A stretch of DNA of 32,273 nt from Xanthobacteraceae bacterium (GCA_028282095.1 JANQIP010000128.1:1-32273), one strand, 5' to 3'. Shown: positions 23,570-32,273, counted from the first letter of the stretch. A program made the numbers and translations. The notes: a model not told the origin generated them from the letters alone.

Positions 23570-23725
23570 CGGCAACCATGTCGTGTACAGCCCTAAAGCG
23601 AGTCCCGTTTTGACGGAATCGGGCTTCACTCTATTGCTCTTCAGTTGGTCGCGTTTTCTGAAGTTGGTCGCATTTTCTGACGGCGAACCGGTGTCCACTT
23701 CGCCTGAAAATGCTCTGGAGTCCGA
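23570..23725. repeat. Interspersed repeat of the Hyphomicrobiales type
   Basis: The sequence around CTAAAGCGAGTCCCGTTTTG, the tandem TTGGTCGCGTTTTCTGA / TTGGTCGCATTTTCTGA, and GGCGAACCGGTGTCCACTTC match, from memory, a family of dispersed repeats frequent in this order. The near-duplicate TTGGTCGCxTTTTCTGA units are directly visible. It has no coding function; an open frame running through it is a by-product. Confidence 0.5.
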
Positions 23726-24314
23726 CGACCTGCCAAACATCCTCGCCCTTTCCACCCACGCTGGCACGAGAATGTTATGTTCCTGGAACCAACAAGCAGA
23801 TTGAATTAAACAACAAAGGCGTGCTGTTCAGCAAGCGGCATGATTTAGAAAGCATACAACAAACAGAAAGTTATGACATTTCTTACCGGGTGCGAGTTCC
23901 ATGAACTGGCACCTTCCTCTCAAGCGTTTCTTGGAGATCGAACAACCTGCGAGGCACTGCAGCGCTGCTTGCAGCCAGAAGGAGGCGCCAATTCGACATC
24001 GACAATTCAGTGGGGGCCATCGGTCAGCGACGTCCAGCCGGCGGAAGCATCGCGCATCGATGCGGAGCGCAAGGGCGATCAACCGTAGCTTGGCTGCCGT
24101 TGTTTCTCACGCATCCGCTAAGACGCGGGTCGGCTCACGGTAGGTTTCTCGCGCAGACGTCGGCGATTTTGGTCGCGAGGGGCTGGCTGAATTCTCACGG
24201 AACGGTATCTGATGATCCGCCGTTTGGGAGCGCAACAAACAAACCCTGATGCCTGTATCGCGCGCGATCAGAAACGCGGCGCGCTTCAGCGCGATGTAGC
24301 TGGGGCTGAGCGCC
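23726..24314. other. Mostly non-coding region with no recognisable gene
   Basis: About 590 bp are less GC-rich at the left end (AT-rich around 23790-23880) than the neighbouring genes. Open frames are short, overlap one another and carry no motif I recognise. Together with the repeat on the left and the gene remnant on the right, this reads as a boundary zone between accessory DNA and core genes. Confidence 0.4.
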
Positions 24315-24479
24315 GTGTATGATCTCTCCGCGACGCCATCCAGCCTGTTGCTGGTTTATGTCGATCATCACGATGCGGCTTATCGTTGGGCGGCGCGGCG
24401 GAAGATCGAGCGTCACCCCACCACGGGCGCGATGCAACTGGTTGAGAGCGGGATCATGCTCCAGCTGCGTCAGCGCTAA
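24315..24479 (+). pseudogene. C-terminal fragment of an unidentified gene
   Basis: In the plus frame ending at TAA 24477-24479 the sequence reads VYDLSATPSSLLLVYVDHHD, AAYRWAARRKIERHPTTGAM and QLVESGIMLQLRQR. It looks like real coding sequence, with a charged HHDxAYxWAxRRKIExHPxTGAxQLVE pattern, but has no proper start or upstream continuation. The stop overlaps the stop of the convergent lipoprotein gene. I believe the pattern belongs to a known family but cannot name it with confidence. Confidence 0.35.
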
Positions 24480-25150
24480 CGGCGGCGCCGCGGGTTTTCC
24501 TGCGCGGCACCCTTCGGATCAAACCCGACATAGACGATATACCGGTCGAGCTCGGCACTGGACGGCATCGGCACCGCCATCTCTTCCATCACATGGGTGA
24601 AGGCGACATTGAGCCGGTCGGGCGGAATCGATACCGGAACCATGTAAAGCTTGGTCCAGATCGTCTTGGGCTCCGTTCCCTCCTGCACCAAGGCATAACG
24701 CAGCGGCACTTGGGTCTCGCCCGGCTTGCCGGCCGGACCGAGGATCAGCCGTCCCTGCACGCCGACCTTGATGTTGAGCGTTCCATCGCGCACGGTGCAT
24801 TGGCGCGCGGTGCGGCCGAACGTTGCCTGGAAGCGCACGTCCATGGCCTGCTCCCCGCCGGGCGCGGTCATCTGCAGGGTCCCCGCGCCTCGCCGGATGT
24901 CGGTCGGCGGACAACTCGTCGTCAAAGTAGTGGTTCCGGGCTCCGCCGGCGCGGAGGCGACCTCGGGCTGCGCGCGGCTCGAACCACCACCGCCGAACAG
25001 ATTGGTGAAACGCTCGGTGAAGGACGACGACCCGCCGCGCGGCGGCGGCTGTTCGCTGAAGAACTCGTCGGTGGAGGAGCAGCCGCCGGCGGCGAGTGCC
25101 AGTGCGATTATCCCAAGCGCAAGGCGCCGTGGCTTGAACCGTGCCGTCAT
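24476..25150 (-). CDS. Conserved alphaproteobacterial lipoprotein
   Basis: This 224-residue protein has a lipoprotein signal peptide: basic MTARFKPRRLA, hydrophobic LGIIALALAAGG, and a Cys in the lipobox position, so it is probably lipid-anchored in the cell envelope. The start at 25150 fits this signal; a start five codons upstream is open. A low-complexity region with Pro, Gly and Ser follows (about residues 25-70), and then a globular domain with TSCPPTDIRRGAGTLQ and FGRTARQCTVRDGTLNIKVG. Two conserved-looking Cys residues could pair. No function is known to me. It is followed on its strand by nothing obvious and is preceded by the acetyltransferase. Confidence 0.75.
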   Translation of the reverse strand: MTARFKPRRLALGIIALALAAGGCSSTDEFFSEQPPPRGGSSSFTERFTNLFGGGGSSRAQPEVASAPAEPGTTTLTTSCPPTDIRRGAGTLQMTAPGGEQAMDVRFQATFGRTARQCTVRDGTLNIKVGVQGRLILGPAGKPGETQVPLRYALVQEGTEPKTIWTKLYMVPVSIPPDRLNVAFTHVMEEMAVPMPSSAELDRYIVYVGFDPKGAAQENPRRRR

Positions 25151-25262
25151 CGGTGGATCGCTCACCTCATCGCTTGCGCTGTTTTTACCGGCGAGACCAA
25201 GGCACGCCCGCCTCGCGCTCGCGCTGATCGCCTAGCCGCCACAAGATCCGGGCTCCACACTG

Positions 25263-25850
25263 TCATGGCTCAGGATCGCTCTTGAGCCGGGCATAGAGCA
25301 GGTGATCCTGCCATTTCCCGTTGATGCACAGATACTGGCGTGCATAGCCTTCGCGCTCGAAGCCGCAGGATTCGAGCAGCCGGATCGAGGCGCGGTTGCT
25401 CGGAATACAGGCCGCCTCCAGGCGGTGCAGACGGAGCACCGTGAAGGCATAGGGCGCGATCGCAAACACCGCGGACCGCATATAGCCGCGCCGCACGAAG
25501 GGCGCGCCCATCCAATAGCCGACGCTCGCGGCCTGGGCGACGCCGCGGCGCACATTGGCAAGGGTGATCCCGCCGACCAGCCCTTGGTCGGCGCTGGCGA
25601 AGATGAAGAACGCATAGGATTGATCGGTGCGCTGGTCCTCGGCATAGCGCCGCAGCCGGCGACGGAACGCGCCGCGAGTGAGATCGTCGACCGGCCAGGT
25701 CGGCTCCCATGGCGTGAGAAACTCGCGGCTGCGCTCGCGCACCGCCGCCCATTCCTCATAGTCCGAAACAAGGGGCGCGCGCAGAAACACGCCATCGCCC
25801 TCGATGACCGCAGCCGGCTCGCTAACATTCACGGTGCGAAAGAGTGCCAT
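25263..25850 (-). CDS. GNAT-family acetyltransferase (RimJ/RimL-like)
   Basis: This 195-residue GCN5-related N-acetyltransferase of the RimJ-type branch transfers acetyl from acetyl-CoA to a protein N-terminus or small amine. Motifs are FLRAPLVSDYEEWAAVRERS at the start, LVGGITLANVRRGVAQAASV and GYWMGAPFVRRGYMRSAVFA (the acetyl-CoA binding loop, with RRGY), and RLHRLEAACIPSNRASIRLL followed by ESCGFEREGYAR, typical of ribosomal-protein acetyltransferase relatives. It is on the same strand as, and 39 bp from, the M16 peptidase gene, so probably cotranscribed. The substrate is unknown; RimJ itself is not claimed. Confidence 0.85.
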   Translation of the reverse strand: MALFRTVNVSEPAAVIEGDGVFLRAPLVSDYEEWAAVRERSREFLTPWEPTWPVDDLTRGAFRRRLRRYAEDQRTDQSYAFFIFASADQGLVGGITLANVRRGVAQAASVGYWMGAPFVRRGYMRSAVFAIAPYAFTVLRLHRLEAACIPSNRASIRLLESCGFEREGYARQYLCINGKWQDHLLYARLKSDPEP

Positions 25851-25889
25851 GGCTGTCTATCGATGGCCCTGCGCGCGATCCGGCGGCGA

Positions 25890-27158
25890 TCACGCCGCCT
25901 TTAGAGCGAGACTTTCAGCGATTGCCGCAGCCCCTTCAAGACGGCCCGGCCCGAGCACGGCGACGGCGGGACGGCTGCGCGCCATCAGCGCCCGACCGGC
26001 TTCGCGCGCGGTGTCGACGGTCACGCTATCGACGCGGGACACGATCTCGTCGACCGGGATGACCCGCCCGTGAATGATCATATGGCGGGCGAGTTGCTCA
26101 GCCCGTGCGCCCGAACTCTCCAGCGCCATTAAAAGACCGCTCTTCATCTGCGCTTTGGCGCGGGCAACCTCCACCTCGGTAAGCCCGTCGGCGGTCGCTT
26201 CCATCTCACCGACGATCACGCGCATCAACTCCTGGGCATCTGCGGCGTCGGTGCCCGCATAGAGACCGAACATGCCGGTATCCACATAGGGCGCATGGAA
26301 GGCGTAGATCGAATAGCATAGCCCCCGCTCTTCCCGCACTTCCTGGAACAGGCGCGAGGACATGCCGCCACCCAGAATATTGGTGAAGACCTGAAGGCTG
26401 TAGAGGGAGGAGTCGCGCTGCGGCAAGCCTTCGAGCGCGAGGGCAATATGCGCCTGTTCGAGGTCGCGCGATTCGATATGCACGCCGCCGGTGAAGGTCG
26501 CCGGCGGCCGGAAGGTCGGCGCCGCCTCGCCGAAGTCGGTGAACAGATGATCGACCTTCTCGACGATCGCATCGTGTTTGATCGCGCCGGCCGCCGCGAT
26601 GACGGTGGTCGGCGATCCGTAATTGCGGGCAAGATAGCTGCGCAGCTTGGCCGCATCGATCGCGCGCACCGATTCCGGCGTGCCGAGGATCGAATGCCCG
26701 AGCGGCTGGCTCGCATAAGCCGTCGCCTGCAGGAAGTCGAACACGAGGTCGTCCGGCGTGTCCTCGAGCGCGCCGATCTCCTGGATGATGACGTTCCTCT
26801 CCCGCGTGATCTCGTCGGGATCGAAGCGCGGATGCGAGAGGATATCGGCGAGGACATCGAGCGCGAGCGGCACATCGGCCTTGAGCATACGCGCGTAATA
26901 GGCGGTCACCTCGACGCCGGTTGCGGCGTTGAGGTCGCCGCCCACCGTCTCGATCGACTCGGCGATCTGCCGCGCGGAGCGCTGCTCGGTTCCCTTGAAC
27001 GCCATGTGTTCGAGGAAATGCGAGACGCCGTGCTCGTCCGGCCTTTCGTTGCGGCTGCCGCAATTCACCCAGACGCCGAGCGACGCCGTTTCGAGATCGG
27101 GCATTTCGTCGGTGACGACGACGAGTCCGGAGGGAAGGCGTGTGGTCTCGACGCTCAT
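25890..27158 (-). CDS. M16-family zinc metallopeptidase (processing-peptidase-like)
   Basis: This 422-residue M16B peptidase is related to mitochondrial processing peptidase beta and bacterial PqqL-like proteins. The inverted zinc motif HFLEH is at residues 47-51 (His, Glu, His), and the third zinc ligand lies in the downstream NVIIQEIGALEDTPDD glutamate. The C-terminal half contains the family glycine-rich loop (NILGGGMSSRLFQEVREERG) and YSIYAFHAPYVDTG. The protein lacks a signal peptide and so is probably cytoplasmic or peripheral. Its ATG overlaps the stop of thrC (ATGA), so the two are translationally coupled. The pairing of thrC with this peptidase is, from memory, common in Hyphomicrobiales. 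Confidence 0.92.
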   Translation of the reverse strand: MSVETTRLPSGLVVVTDEMPDLETASLGVWVNCGSRNERPDEHGVSHFLEHMAFKGTEQRSARQIAESIETVGGDLNAATGVEVTAYYARMLKADVPLALDVLADILSHPRFDPDEITRERNVIIQEIGALEDTPDDLVFDFLQATAYASQPLGHSILGTPESVRAIDAAKLRSYLARNYGSPTTVIAAAGAIKHDAIVEKVDHLFTDFGEAAPTFRPPATFTGGVHIESRDLEQAHIALALEGLPQRDSSLYSLQVFTNILGGGMSSRLFQEVREERGLCYSIYAFHAPYVDTGMFGLYAGTDAADAQELMRVIVGEMEATADGLTEVEVARAKAQMKSGLLMALESSGARAEQLARHMIIHGRVIPVDEIVSRVDSVTVDTAREAGRALMARSRPAVAVLGPGRLEGAAAIAESLALKAA

Positions 27159-28576
27159 GCGGCGGCTCCTTCGCCTTCGCGCGCGGCGCGGCTATGTGCA
27201 AGGATATAGGCCGCGACGGCGGCCTGGTCGGGCGCGAGCACGGTCGCCCGCTCGGTGCGTGAACCAAGTTCGTCAAGCCATTCCGGCAGCGCCGGCCGCA
27301 CGCCGCACGCGGCCTCGACGGCGGCAGGAAATTTGGCCGGATGCGCGGTCGAAAGCACGACCATCGGCACCGATGGATCGCGCGGTTCCTTCTCGGCCAC
27401 CGCCATCGCGACCGCGGTATGCGGATCGAGCAGATAGCCGGTCTCGCGGCGCACGGTGCGGATCGTCGCCGCAGTGTCCTCCTCGTCGGCGTGATCGGCG
27501 GTGAACAGCGTTCGCATCTGAGCGAGCGCACGCGCGGGGACGGAGAAACTGTGCGATTTTGCGAGCGCGGCCATCGCCGTGCGTACCGGCCGCGCATCGC
27601 GATTGCAGCTTTCGAACAGCAGCCGCTCGAAATTCGACGAGACCTGGATATCCATGGACGGCGATGTGGTGGCGACAACCTCGCGCACCTGGTAGACGCC
27701 GGTCGCGAGCATGCGCGCCAGGATATCGTTGACATTCGTGGCGATCACGAGGCGGTGCACCGGCAGTCCCATTTGCGCCGCAACGAACCCCGCAAACACA
27801 TCGCCGAAATTCCCGGTCGGCACCGTGAAAGCGACCGGGCGATGCGGCGCGCCGAGCGCCGCGGCCGCGGCGAAGTAATACACCGCCTGCGCGACGATCC
27901 GCGCGAAATTGATCGAGTTCACACCCGATAGGTGCACCCGGTCACGAAAGACATGGTCGTTGAAAAGGCCCTTCACGATGGCCTGGCAGTCGTCGAACGT
28001 TCCCTCGATCGCGAGCACATGCACATTGTCGACGGCAGCCGTCGTCATCATCCGGCGCTGCACCTCGGAGATCCGCCCCTGCGGAAAAAGGACGAACACA
28101 TCCGCCTGGGTCGAGCCGCGAAACGCCTCGACGGCCGCCCCGCCGGTGTCGCCCGAAGTCGCGACCACAATGGTCGCGCGCTCTCCGCGCACGGCAAGGC
28201 CATGGTCGATCAGCCGCGCCAGAAGCTGCATGGCGACATCCTTGAAGGCGAGCGTCGGCCCGTGAAACAGCTCCAATAAAAAGGTGTTGGGCGCAAGCTG
28301 GGTGAGCGGCGTCACTGCGGGATGGCGAAACGTGTCATAGGCTTCGCGCGTCATGCGGGCGAGGTCGCCGGCGGCCGGCTCACCGCCGGTGAACGACCCG
28401 ACAATCTCGCCTGCCAGCTCGGCATAAGGCCGACCGGCGAACCCACCGATCGCGGCGCTGTCGAATTGCGGCCACAACTCAGGCGAGTAGAGCCCGCCAT
28501 CGCGCGCCAGCCCGGCGAGCGTCGCCTCGAGAAAGGAAAGCGGCGGGGCTTCGCCTCTGGTGGAGATATAGCGCAC
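27155..28576 (-). CDS. thrC: Threonine synthase ThrC
   Basis: This 473-residue PLP-dependent enzyme converts O-phosphohomoserine to threonine. I start at the GTG at 28576, which gives VRYISTRGEAPPLSFLEATL, the family N-terminus. An AGGAGG ribosome site lies 12 bases before it, and an ATG 18 codons upstream is also open. Key text: FHGPTLAFKDVAMQLLARLI with the PLP lysine, VATSGDTGGAAVEAFRGST for phosphate binding, ALFPQGRIS-like VLFPQGRISEVQRRMM, and VPTGNFGDVFAGFVAAQMGL. The length matches the long proteobacterial type. It is the first gene of a minus-strand run with the peptidase and perhaps the acetyltransferase, and it diverges from addB. Confidence 0.95.
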   Translation of the reverse strand: MRYISTRGEAPPLSFLEATLAGLARDGGLYSPELWPQFDSAAIGGFAGRPYAELAGEIVGSFTGGEPAAGDLARMTREAYDTFRHPAVTPLTQLAPNTFLLELFHGPTLAFKDVAMQLLARLIDHGLAVRGERATIVVATSGDTGGAAVEAFRGSTQADVFVLFPQGRISEVQRRMMTTAAVDNVHVLAIEGTFDDCQAIVKGLFNDHVFRDRVHLSGVNSINFARIVAQAVYYFAAAAALGAPHRPVAFTVPTGNFGDVFAGFVAAQMGLPVHRLVIATNVNDILARMLATGVYQVREVVATTSPSMDIQVSSNFERLLFESCNRDARPVRTAMAALAKSHSFSVPARALAQMRTLFTADHADEEDTAATIRTVRRETGYLLDPHTAVAMAVAEKEPRDPSVPMVVLSTAHPAKFPAAVEAACGVRPALPEWLDELGSRTERATVLAPDQAAVAAYILAHSRAAREGEGAAA

Positions 28577-28960
28577 GCGCTTTTCGTTCCTCCTGAACTC
28601 TGCCTCGTCCGATGGCGAAATGCGACTCACTTAGCCCGGGCAGGACGTTCGCACCGGCTCGCTAAGCCTTTGGTTTAACGGCCTTTCCGGCGGCGACCGA
28701 TGCAACCCCGTGACCGGCGGCTACAGTAATGGAGGCCCTTCGCCGATACAAGGAAAGTAGGGGCGGTCCGTTCCTCCAATTTCTCCAATCTCGAGCCCTA
28801 TGCCGTCCGTGTTCTTGTGTTCCGACTCTGACGGTCCGATCCCGGACCGTCAGCCCGGAACGCTAGCCAATCCGTTCTCTTGTGTCGCGGCACCAACACA
28901 ATGAGACGAGGTCAAGCGTTGGTGCCGCTACACGAGGGCGAATCTCGCTAAGATCGTGGC
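28577..28960. promoter_or_regulatory. Divergent control region between thrC and addB, with an 11-bp hairpin
   Basis: Promoters for both directions should lie in this 384-bp region, but I could not assign hexamers. A perfect 11-bp stem (CTGACGGTCCG at 28828-28838 with CGGACCGTCAG at 28843-28853) and a four-base loop stands out. It is not followed by a U-run and lies upstream of both genes, so it is not their terminator; a regulator site or a mobile repeat unit is possible. The AGGAGG for thrC is near 28590. No gene or RNA of known type is seen here. Confidence 0.45.
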
Positions 28961-31900
28961 ATGGCCTTAGCAACGCCGCGCGTCTTCACAATTCCGGCCG
29001 CCGTGCCGTTCCTGCCGACGCTCGCGCAGGCAGTGGTCGGCGACGCGCTCAACCCTGGAGGAACAAGTCCCCGGGCAGACCCGCTCGTGCTTGCCTCCAC
29101 GACCTTGTATCTGCCGACCCGCCGCGCCTGCCGGCTTGCCCGCGACGCCTTCCTTGAGGAGCTCGGTGCGGAGGCGGCGGTTTTGCCCAGCATTATCGCG
29201 CTCGGCGATGTGGACGAGGACGAGTTCGCTTTCGACGAGGCCGCCGGAACCGCAGAACCGCTCGACCTTCCGCCCGCACTGTCCGGCCTTGCGCGCCGTC
29301 TCATGCTCGCGCGTCTCGTTCTTGCCCTTGCCGCGCGGGTGCGTCCCGAATGTCCTGGCGAGCCGCCGCTTGCGGTCGGGACACCCGCGGCCGCATTGGC
29401 GCTCGCCGATCGCCTTGCCCGCCTGATCGACGATATGGTGGTGCGGGAGATCCCATGGAGCCGCCTTGCCGACCTCGTTCCGCACGAGCTCGACCAATAC
29501 TGGCAGATCACACTCCAGTTTCTTGAAATCGCGAAGGAACACTGGCCGAGAATCCTCGCCGAACGGGGCGCGATCGAGCCCGTGGCGCGGCGCGAGCGCG
29601 TCATGACGGCGCAAGCCGCCCGGCTCGCGCAGAAGAGCGACGGTCCGGTGATCGTCGCCGGCTCCACCGGTTCCATCCCGGCAACGGCCCGTTTCATCGC
29701 CGCCATCGCGCAGCTTCCGCATGGCGTCGTCGTGCTGCCCGGCCTCGACACCGCTCTCGACGCCGAGTCCTGGTCCGCCATCGATCGCGGAGCGCAGAGG
29801 CCCGGAGAGCTGCCGGGCGAACCGGAGAGCGGGCATCCCCAGTTTGCGATGCATGGGCTCTTGACCCGGCTCGGTCTCGACCGGCGCGATGTTGCCGTGC
29901 TCGGCACGCCCGCGCCGCACGACCGTTCGGCCCTGCTGTCCGAGGCGCTGCGACCGGCTCAAACGACCCATTTATGGCGCAACCGCCTCGCCTCGCCGGC
30001 TTTTGCCGAGCCTCTGGCGCCGAGCATGTCCGGAATTGCCGTGATCGAAGCGGCGAATGCCGAGGAGGAGGCGCTCGCGATCACCGTCGCGTTGCGGGAA
30101 GCCGTCGAGCACCCCGGCCGCAAGGCCGCGCTGGCAACGCCCGACCGCGCTCTGGCCCGGCGCGTTGCCGCCGCGCTCGCGCGCTGGGACATTGTCGCGA
30201 CCGACACCGGGGGCGAACCCCTTGCCGATACGCCGGCCGGCATATTCGCCCGCCTTGCCGCCGAAACGGCGCTGGGCGGAGCAGCCCCTGCCCCGCTGCT
30301 GGCGCTGCTCAAGCATCCGCTCTGCCGACTGGGCGGCCCCGAGAAGGCGCATGCGCGCGCCGTGGCCGCGCTGGAGCGCGCGGTGCTGCGCGGGCCGCGC
30401 CCGCGCGCCGGAACCAACGGCCTCGCCGAGGCGCTGGCGCGCTTCCGCGCCGAACTCGCCAAGCTGCGGCGCGGCGAGCCATCGGCGCTGCATCCCGCCG
30501 AGCCGCGCGTGCTTGTGCGCGAGGCCGATCTTGCGGCGGCGGAACGACTGGTCGGGTGCCTTTCCGAGGCGCTCGCCCCGCTGGAACAGCTCCGATCCGA
30601 AAAACCGCAGCCGCTGGCAACGCTCGCCGACCGCCATCGCGAGGCCGTGGCCGCGCTCGGCGCCGACGCGGAAGTCGTGGTCGCGGTACTCGCCGGTCCC
30701 GATGGCACTGCGCTCGATGCCGCCTTCGATGAGATCATGGCCGAGCCCACGGCAGGCGATATGTTGGTCGCAGCCGACGACTATGCCGAGCTCTTTCGGA
30801 CGGCCCTCGCCGGCCGCGTGATCCGGCCGCCGCCGGCCGCCGAAACCCGCATTGAGATCCTCGGACTGCTCGAAGCGCGGCTCATCGCGGTCGACCGTCT
30901 GGTGCTGGGCGGACTTGTCGAAGAGGTGTGGCCGCCGGCGAGCCGTCCCGATCCCTGGCTGACCCGCGGCATGCGCCACACGCTCGGGCTCGACCTGCCG
31001 GAGCGGCGAGTCGGCCTCATGGCACATGACTTCGCCCAGCTCGTCGGCAGCACGGCCGAGGTCGTGCTCACCCGTGCCGCAAAAATCGGCGGCGCGCCGG
31101 CCGTCGCTTCGCGCTTTCTGCAGCGACTGGCGGCGGTCGCGGGCGAGCGGTGGAACGAAGCGGTGACACGCGGGGACCGCTATCTAGCCCTCGCCCGCAG
31201 CCTCGACCGGCCGGCCCACCCGCCGCGGCGTGTCCAGCGTCCCGCGCCCTGCCCGCCGCGCACGGCGCGTCCGACCGTGCTGTCGGTCACCGAGATCGAA
31301 GACTGGCTGCGCGATCCTTACACGATCTACGCCAAACACATTCTCAAGCTTGCCCGGCTCGATCCGGTCGACCTGCCGCCGGGCGCCAAGGACCGCGGCA
31401 TCGCCATCCACAATGCGATCGGCGAGTCCGCGACGAGTTTTCCCGACCGGCTGCCGGACGACCCGCTCGCCGAATTGCTGCGGATCGGCGCCAGGCACTT
31501 CGCAGCGCTCGACGACTATCCCGAGGCGCGCGCCTTCTGGTGGCCGCGCTTTTTGGAGATCGCGCGCTGGTTCGCCGGCTTCGAGCGCGAGCGCCGCGGG
31601 GCGATCACCGGCACGCAGGCCGAAATCCGCGGCAAGCTGTCGATCCCGCTCGGGGAGCGCAATTTCTATCTGTCCGCGCGGGCCGACCGGATCGAGCGCT
31701 ATGCGGACGGCAGCTTTGCGATCCTCGACTTCAAGACCGGAAAGCCGCCGACGAGCAAACAGGTGCGCATCGGCGTTGCCCCGCAGCTCACGCTCGAAGG
31801 CGCGATCCTGCGCCGTGGTGGCTTTCCCGAGGTGCCGGCCGGCGCCTCGCTCGCCGAATTGACTTATGTACGGCTCACCGGCGCCACGCCGGCCGGAGAG

Positions 31901-32110
31901 ATTTCCATCGTCGATCTCAAGCGGCAGACGCCCGATGCCGCCGCCGACCACGCCTATGCGCGCCTTGCCGACCTCGTCCGCCGGTTCGACGATGAGGCGA
32001 CGCCCTATCGTTCGCTCGTCCTGTCGATGTGGAAGGACCGCTACGGCACTTATGATGATCTTGCGCGCGTGAAGGAATGGTCCGCCGGCGAGGAGGAGGA
32101 AGAGGAGTGA
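28961..32110 (+). CDS. addB: Double-strand break repair protein AddB
   Basis: This 1049-residue subunit of the AddAB helicase-nuclease processes DNA ends for RecA-dependent repair. The N-terminal helicase-like part begins RVFTIPAAVPFLPTLAQAVV and contains TTLYLPTRRACRLARDAFLE, the degenerate helicase region, without a canonical Walker A, as is usual for alphaproteobacterial AddB. The C-terminal nuclease domain has LSVTEIEDWLRDPYTIYAKH, a Glu-containing helix, and FAILDFKTGKPPTSKQV, the PD-(D/E)XK core (Asp, Lys). The length agrees with the family. The ATG at 28961 has a weak ribosome site but fits the family N-terminus. addA normally lies nearby and may follow outside the window. Confidence 0.93.
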   Translation: MALATPRVFTIPAAVPFLPTLAQAVVGDALNPGGTSPRADPLVLASTTLYLPTRRACRLARDAFLEELGAEAAVLPSIIALGDVDEDEFAFDEAAGTAEPLDLPPALSGLARRLMLARLVLALAARVRPECPGEPPLAVGTPAAALALADRLARLIDDMVVREIPWSRLADLVPHELDQYWQITLQFLEIAKEHWPRILAERGAIEPVARRERVMTAQAARLAQKSDGPVIVAGSTGSIPATARFIAAIAQLPHGVVVLPGLDTALDAESWSAIDRGAQRPGELPGEPESGHPQFAMHGLLTRLGLDRRDVAVLGTPAPHDRSALLSEALRPAQTTHLWRNRLASPAFAEPLAPSMSGIAVIEAANAEEEALAITVALREAVEHPGRKAALATPDRALARRVAAALARWDIVATDTGGEPLADTPAGIFARLAAETALGGAAPAPLLALLKHPLCRLGGPEKAHARAVAALERAVLRGPRPRAGTNGLAEALARFRAELAKLRRGEPSALHPAEPRVLVREADLAAAERLVGCLSEALAPLEQLRSEKPQPLATLADRHREAVAALGADAEVVVAVLAGPDGTALDAAFDEIMAEPTAGDMLVAADDYAELFRTALAGRVIRPPPAAETRIEILGLLEARLIAVDRLVLGGLVEEVWPPASRPDPWLTRGMRHTLGLDLPERRVGLMAHDFAQLVGSTAEVVLTRAAKIGGAPAVASRFLQRLAAVAGERWNEAVTRGDRYLALARSLDRPAHPPRRVQRPAPCPPRTARPTVLSVTEIEDWLRDPYTIYAKHILKLARLDPVDLPPGAKDRGIAIHNAIGESATSFPDRLPDDPLAELLRIGARHFAALDDYPEARAFWWPRFLEIARWFAGFERERRGAITGTQAEIRGKLSIPLGERNFYLSARADRIERYADGSFAILDFKTGKPPTSKQVRIGVAPQLTLEGAILRRGGFPEVPAGASLAELTYVRLTGATPAGEISIVDLKRQTPDAAADHAYARLADLVRRFDDEATPYRSLVLSMWKDRYGTYDDLARVKEWSAGEEEEEE

Positions 32111-32144
32111 TACGCTTTCCGAGCGATTGCTTCGGGCCATCTTC

Positions 32145-32273
32145 ACCTCTCCCCGCAAGCGGGGAGAGGTCGACGCGCGAAGCACGGCGGGTGAGGGGCC
32201 AGTATCGGCGTTGCGGAGAAGCAAGAGCCCCTCATCCGGCTCGCGGCATTGCCGCTCGCCACCTTCTCCCCGC
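32145..32273. repeat. Palindromic repeat unit after addB, cut by the window end
   Basis: A 12-bp perfect stem (ACCTCTCCCCGC at 32145-32156 with its complement at 32159-32170, two-base loop) begins this unit. Further on, GGCGGGTGAGGGGC and GCCCCTCATCCGG face each other, and the window ends in TTCTCCCCGC, which restates the first arm. This is a large palindromic repeat of the kind widely dispersed in Hyphomicrobiales. The first stem could also stop transcripts leaving addB. Confidence 0.65.

Noticed and set aside
23583..23804. Possible small plus-strand gene
   Set aside because: It is the translation of a dispersed repeat with tandem near-identical units; no start signal or conserved protein motif was seen.
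29959..32224. Long open frames antisense to addB
   Set aside because: They mirror the codon structure of addB, have low-complexity Ala, Arg and Gly content, and carry no family motif.
1..32273. CRISPR array or defence island
   Set aside because: No regular direct repeats with spacers and no cas-like or known defence proteins were seen; the repeats present are palindromic interspersed elements.

Overview
The window looks like chromosome of an alphaproteobacterium, most likely of the order Hyphomicrobiales (Rhizobiales). The base composition is GC-rich, the AddB, ThrC, M16 and lipoprotein genes are of alphaproteobacterial type, and the palindromic interspersed repeats resemble those common in that order. 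No species can be named from the sequence alone.

Layout. (1) Positions 1-2000 are a decayed mobile or accessory margin: the 3' half of a tRNA-Arg gene (a likely attachment-site remnant), a sulfatase-modifying-factor (FGE) gene fragment joined to it, a frameshifted C-terminal piece of a serine recombinase, and a HigB/HigA-type toxin-antitoxin pair. The toxin is interrupted by one amber codon, the antitoxin is intact, and a perfect 26-bp palindrome lies upstream. (2) Positions 2080-13803 are a plus-strand cobalamin-linked block: a broken cbiZ remnant, a canonical cobalamin riboswitch, btuB, btuF, btuC, btuD, a conserved protein of unknown function, a cyclopropane-fatty-acid-synthase-like methyltransferase, and two genes of an unusual nitrogenase-like reductase. 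The first of these two fuses a NifH/BchL-type iron protein to a NifD/BchN/BchY-type catalytic subunit. The second is the NifK/BchB/BchZ-type partner. (3) Positions 13804-15348 hold an IS630-type transposase remnant, palindromic repeats and a leucine-carboxyl-methyltransferase-family gene. (4) Positions 15349-23514, minus strand, form a siderophore uptake locus with the gene content of the yersiniabactin transport genes: an AraC regulator, two fused ABC proteins, an RhtX/YbtX-like MFS protein and a TonB receptor. No siderophore biosynthesis gene is present, so uptake of foreign siderophores is likely. (5) Positions 23515-24475 are mostly non-coding, with repeats and one short gene remnant. (6) Positions 24476-32273 are core genes: a lipoprotein, a GNAT acetyltransferase, an M16 peptidase, threonine synthase, and addB on the opposite strand.

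How the genes work together. The riboswitch should repress the receptor and ABC genes when adenosylcobalamin is plentiful. Import of a corrinoid, or of a related tetrapyrrole or chelate, would proceed through BtuB, then BtuF, then BtuCD. The same-strand run continues into the methyltransferase and nitrogenase-like genes, which suggests a reductive and methylating conversion of a tetrapyrrole-like or other substrate. That link is inference from gene order only.

The strongest candidate for something undescribed is the nitrogenase-like pair. It keeps every nucleotide-binding and [4Fe-4S] residue of the iron protein. Its cluster cysteines follow a three-plus-one pattern like that of chlorophyllide reductase. 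It lacks the FeMo-cofactor ligands, and it sits with no nif, bch or cfb partner genes in view.
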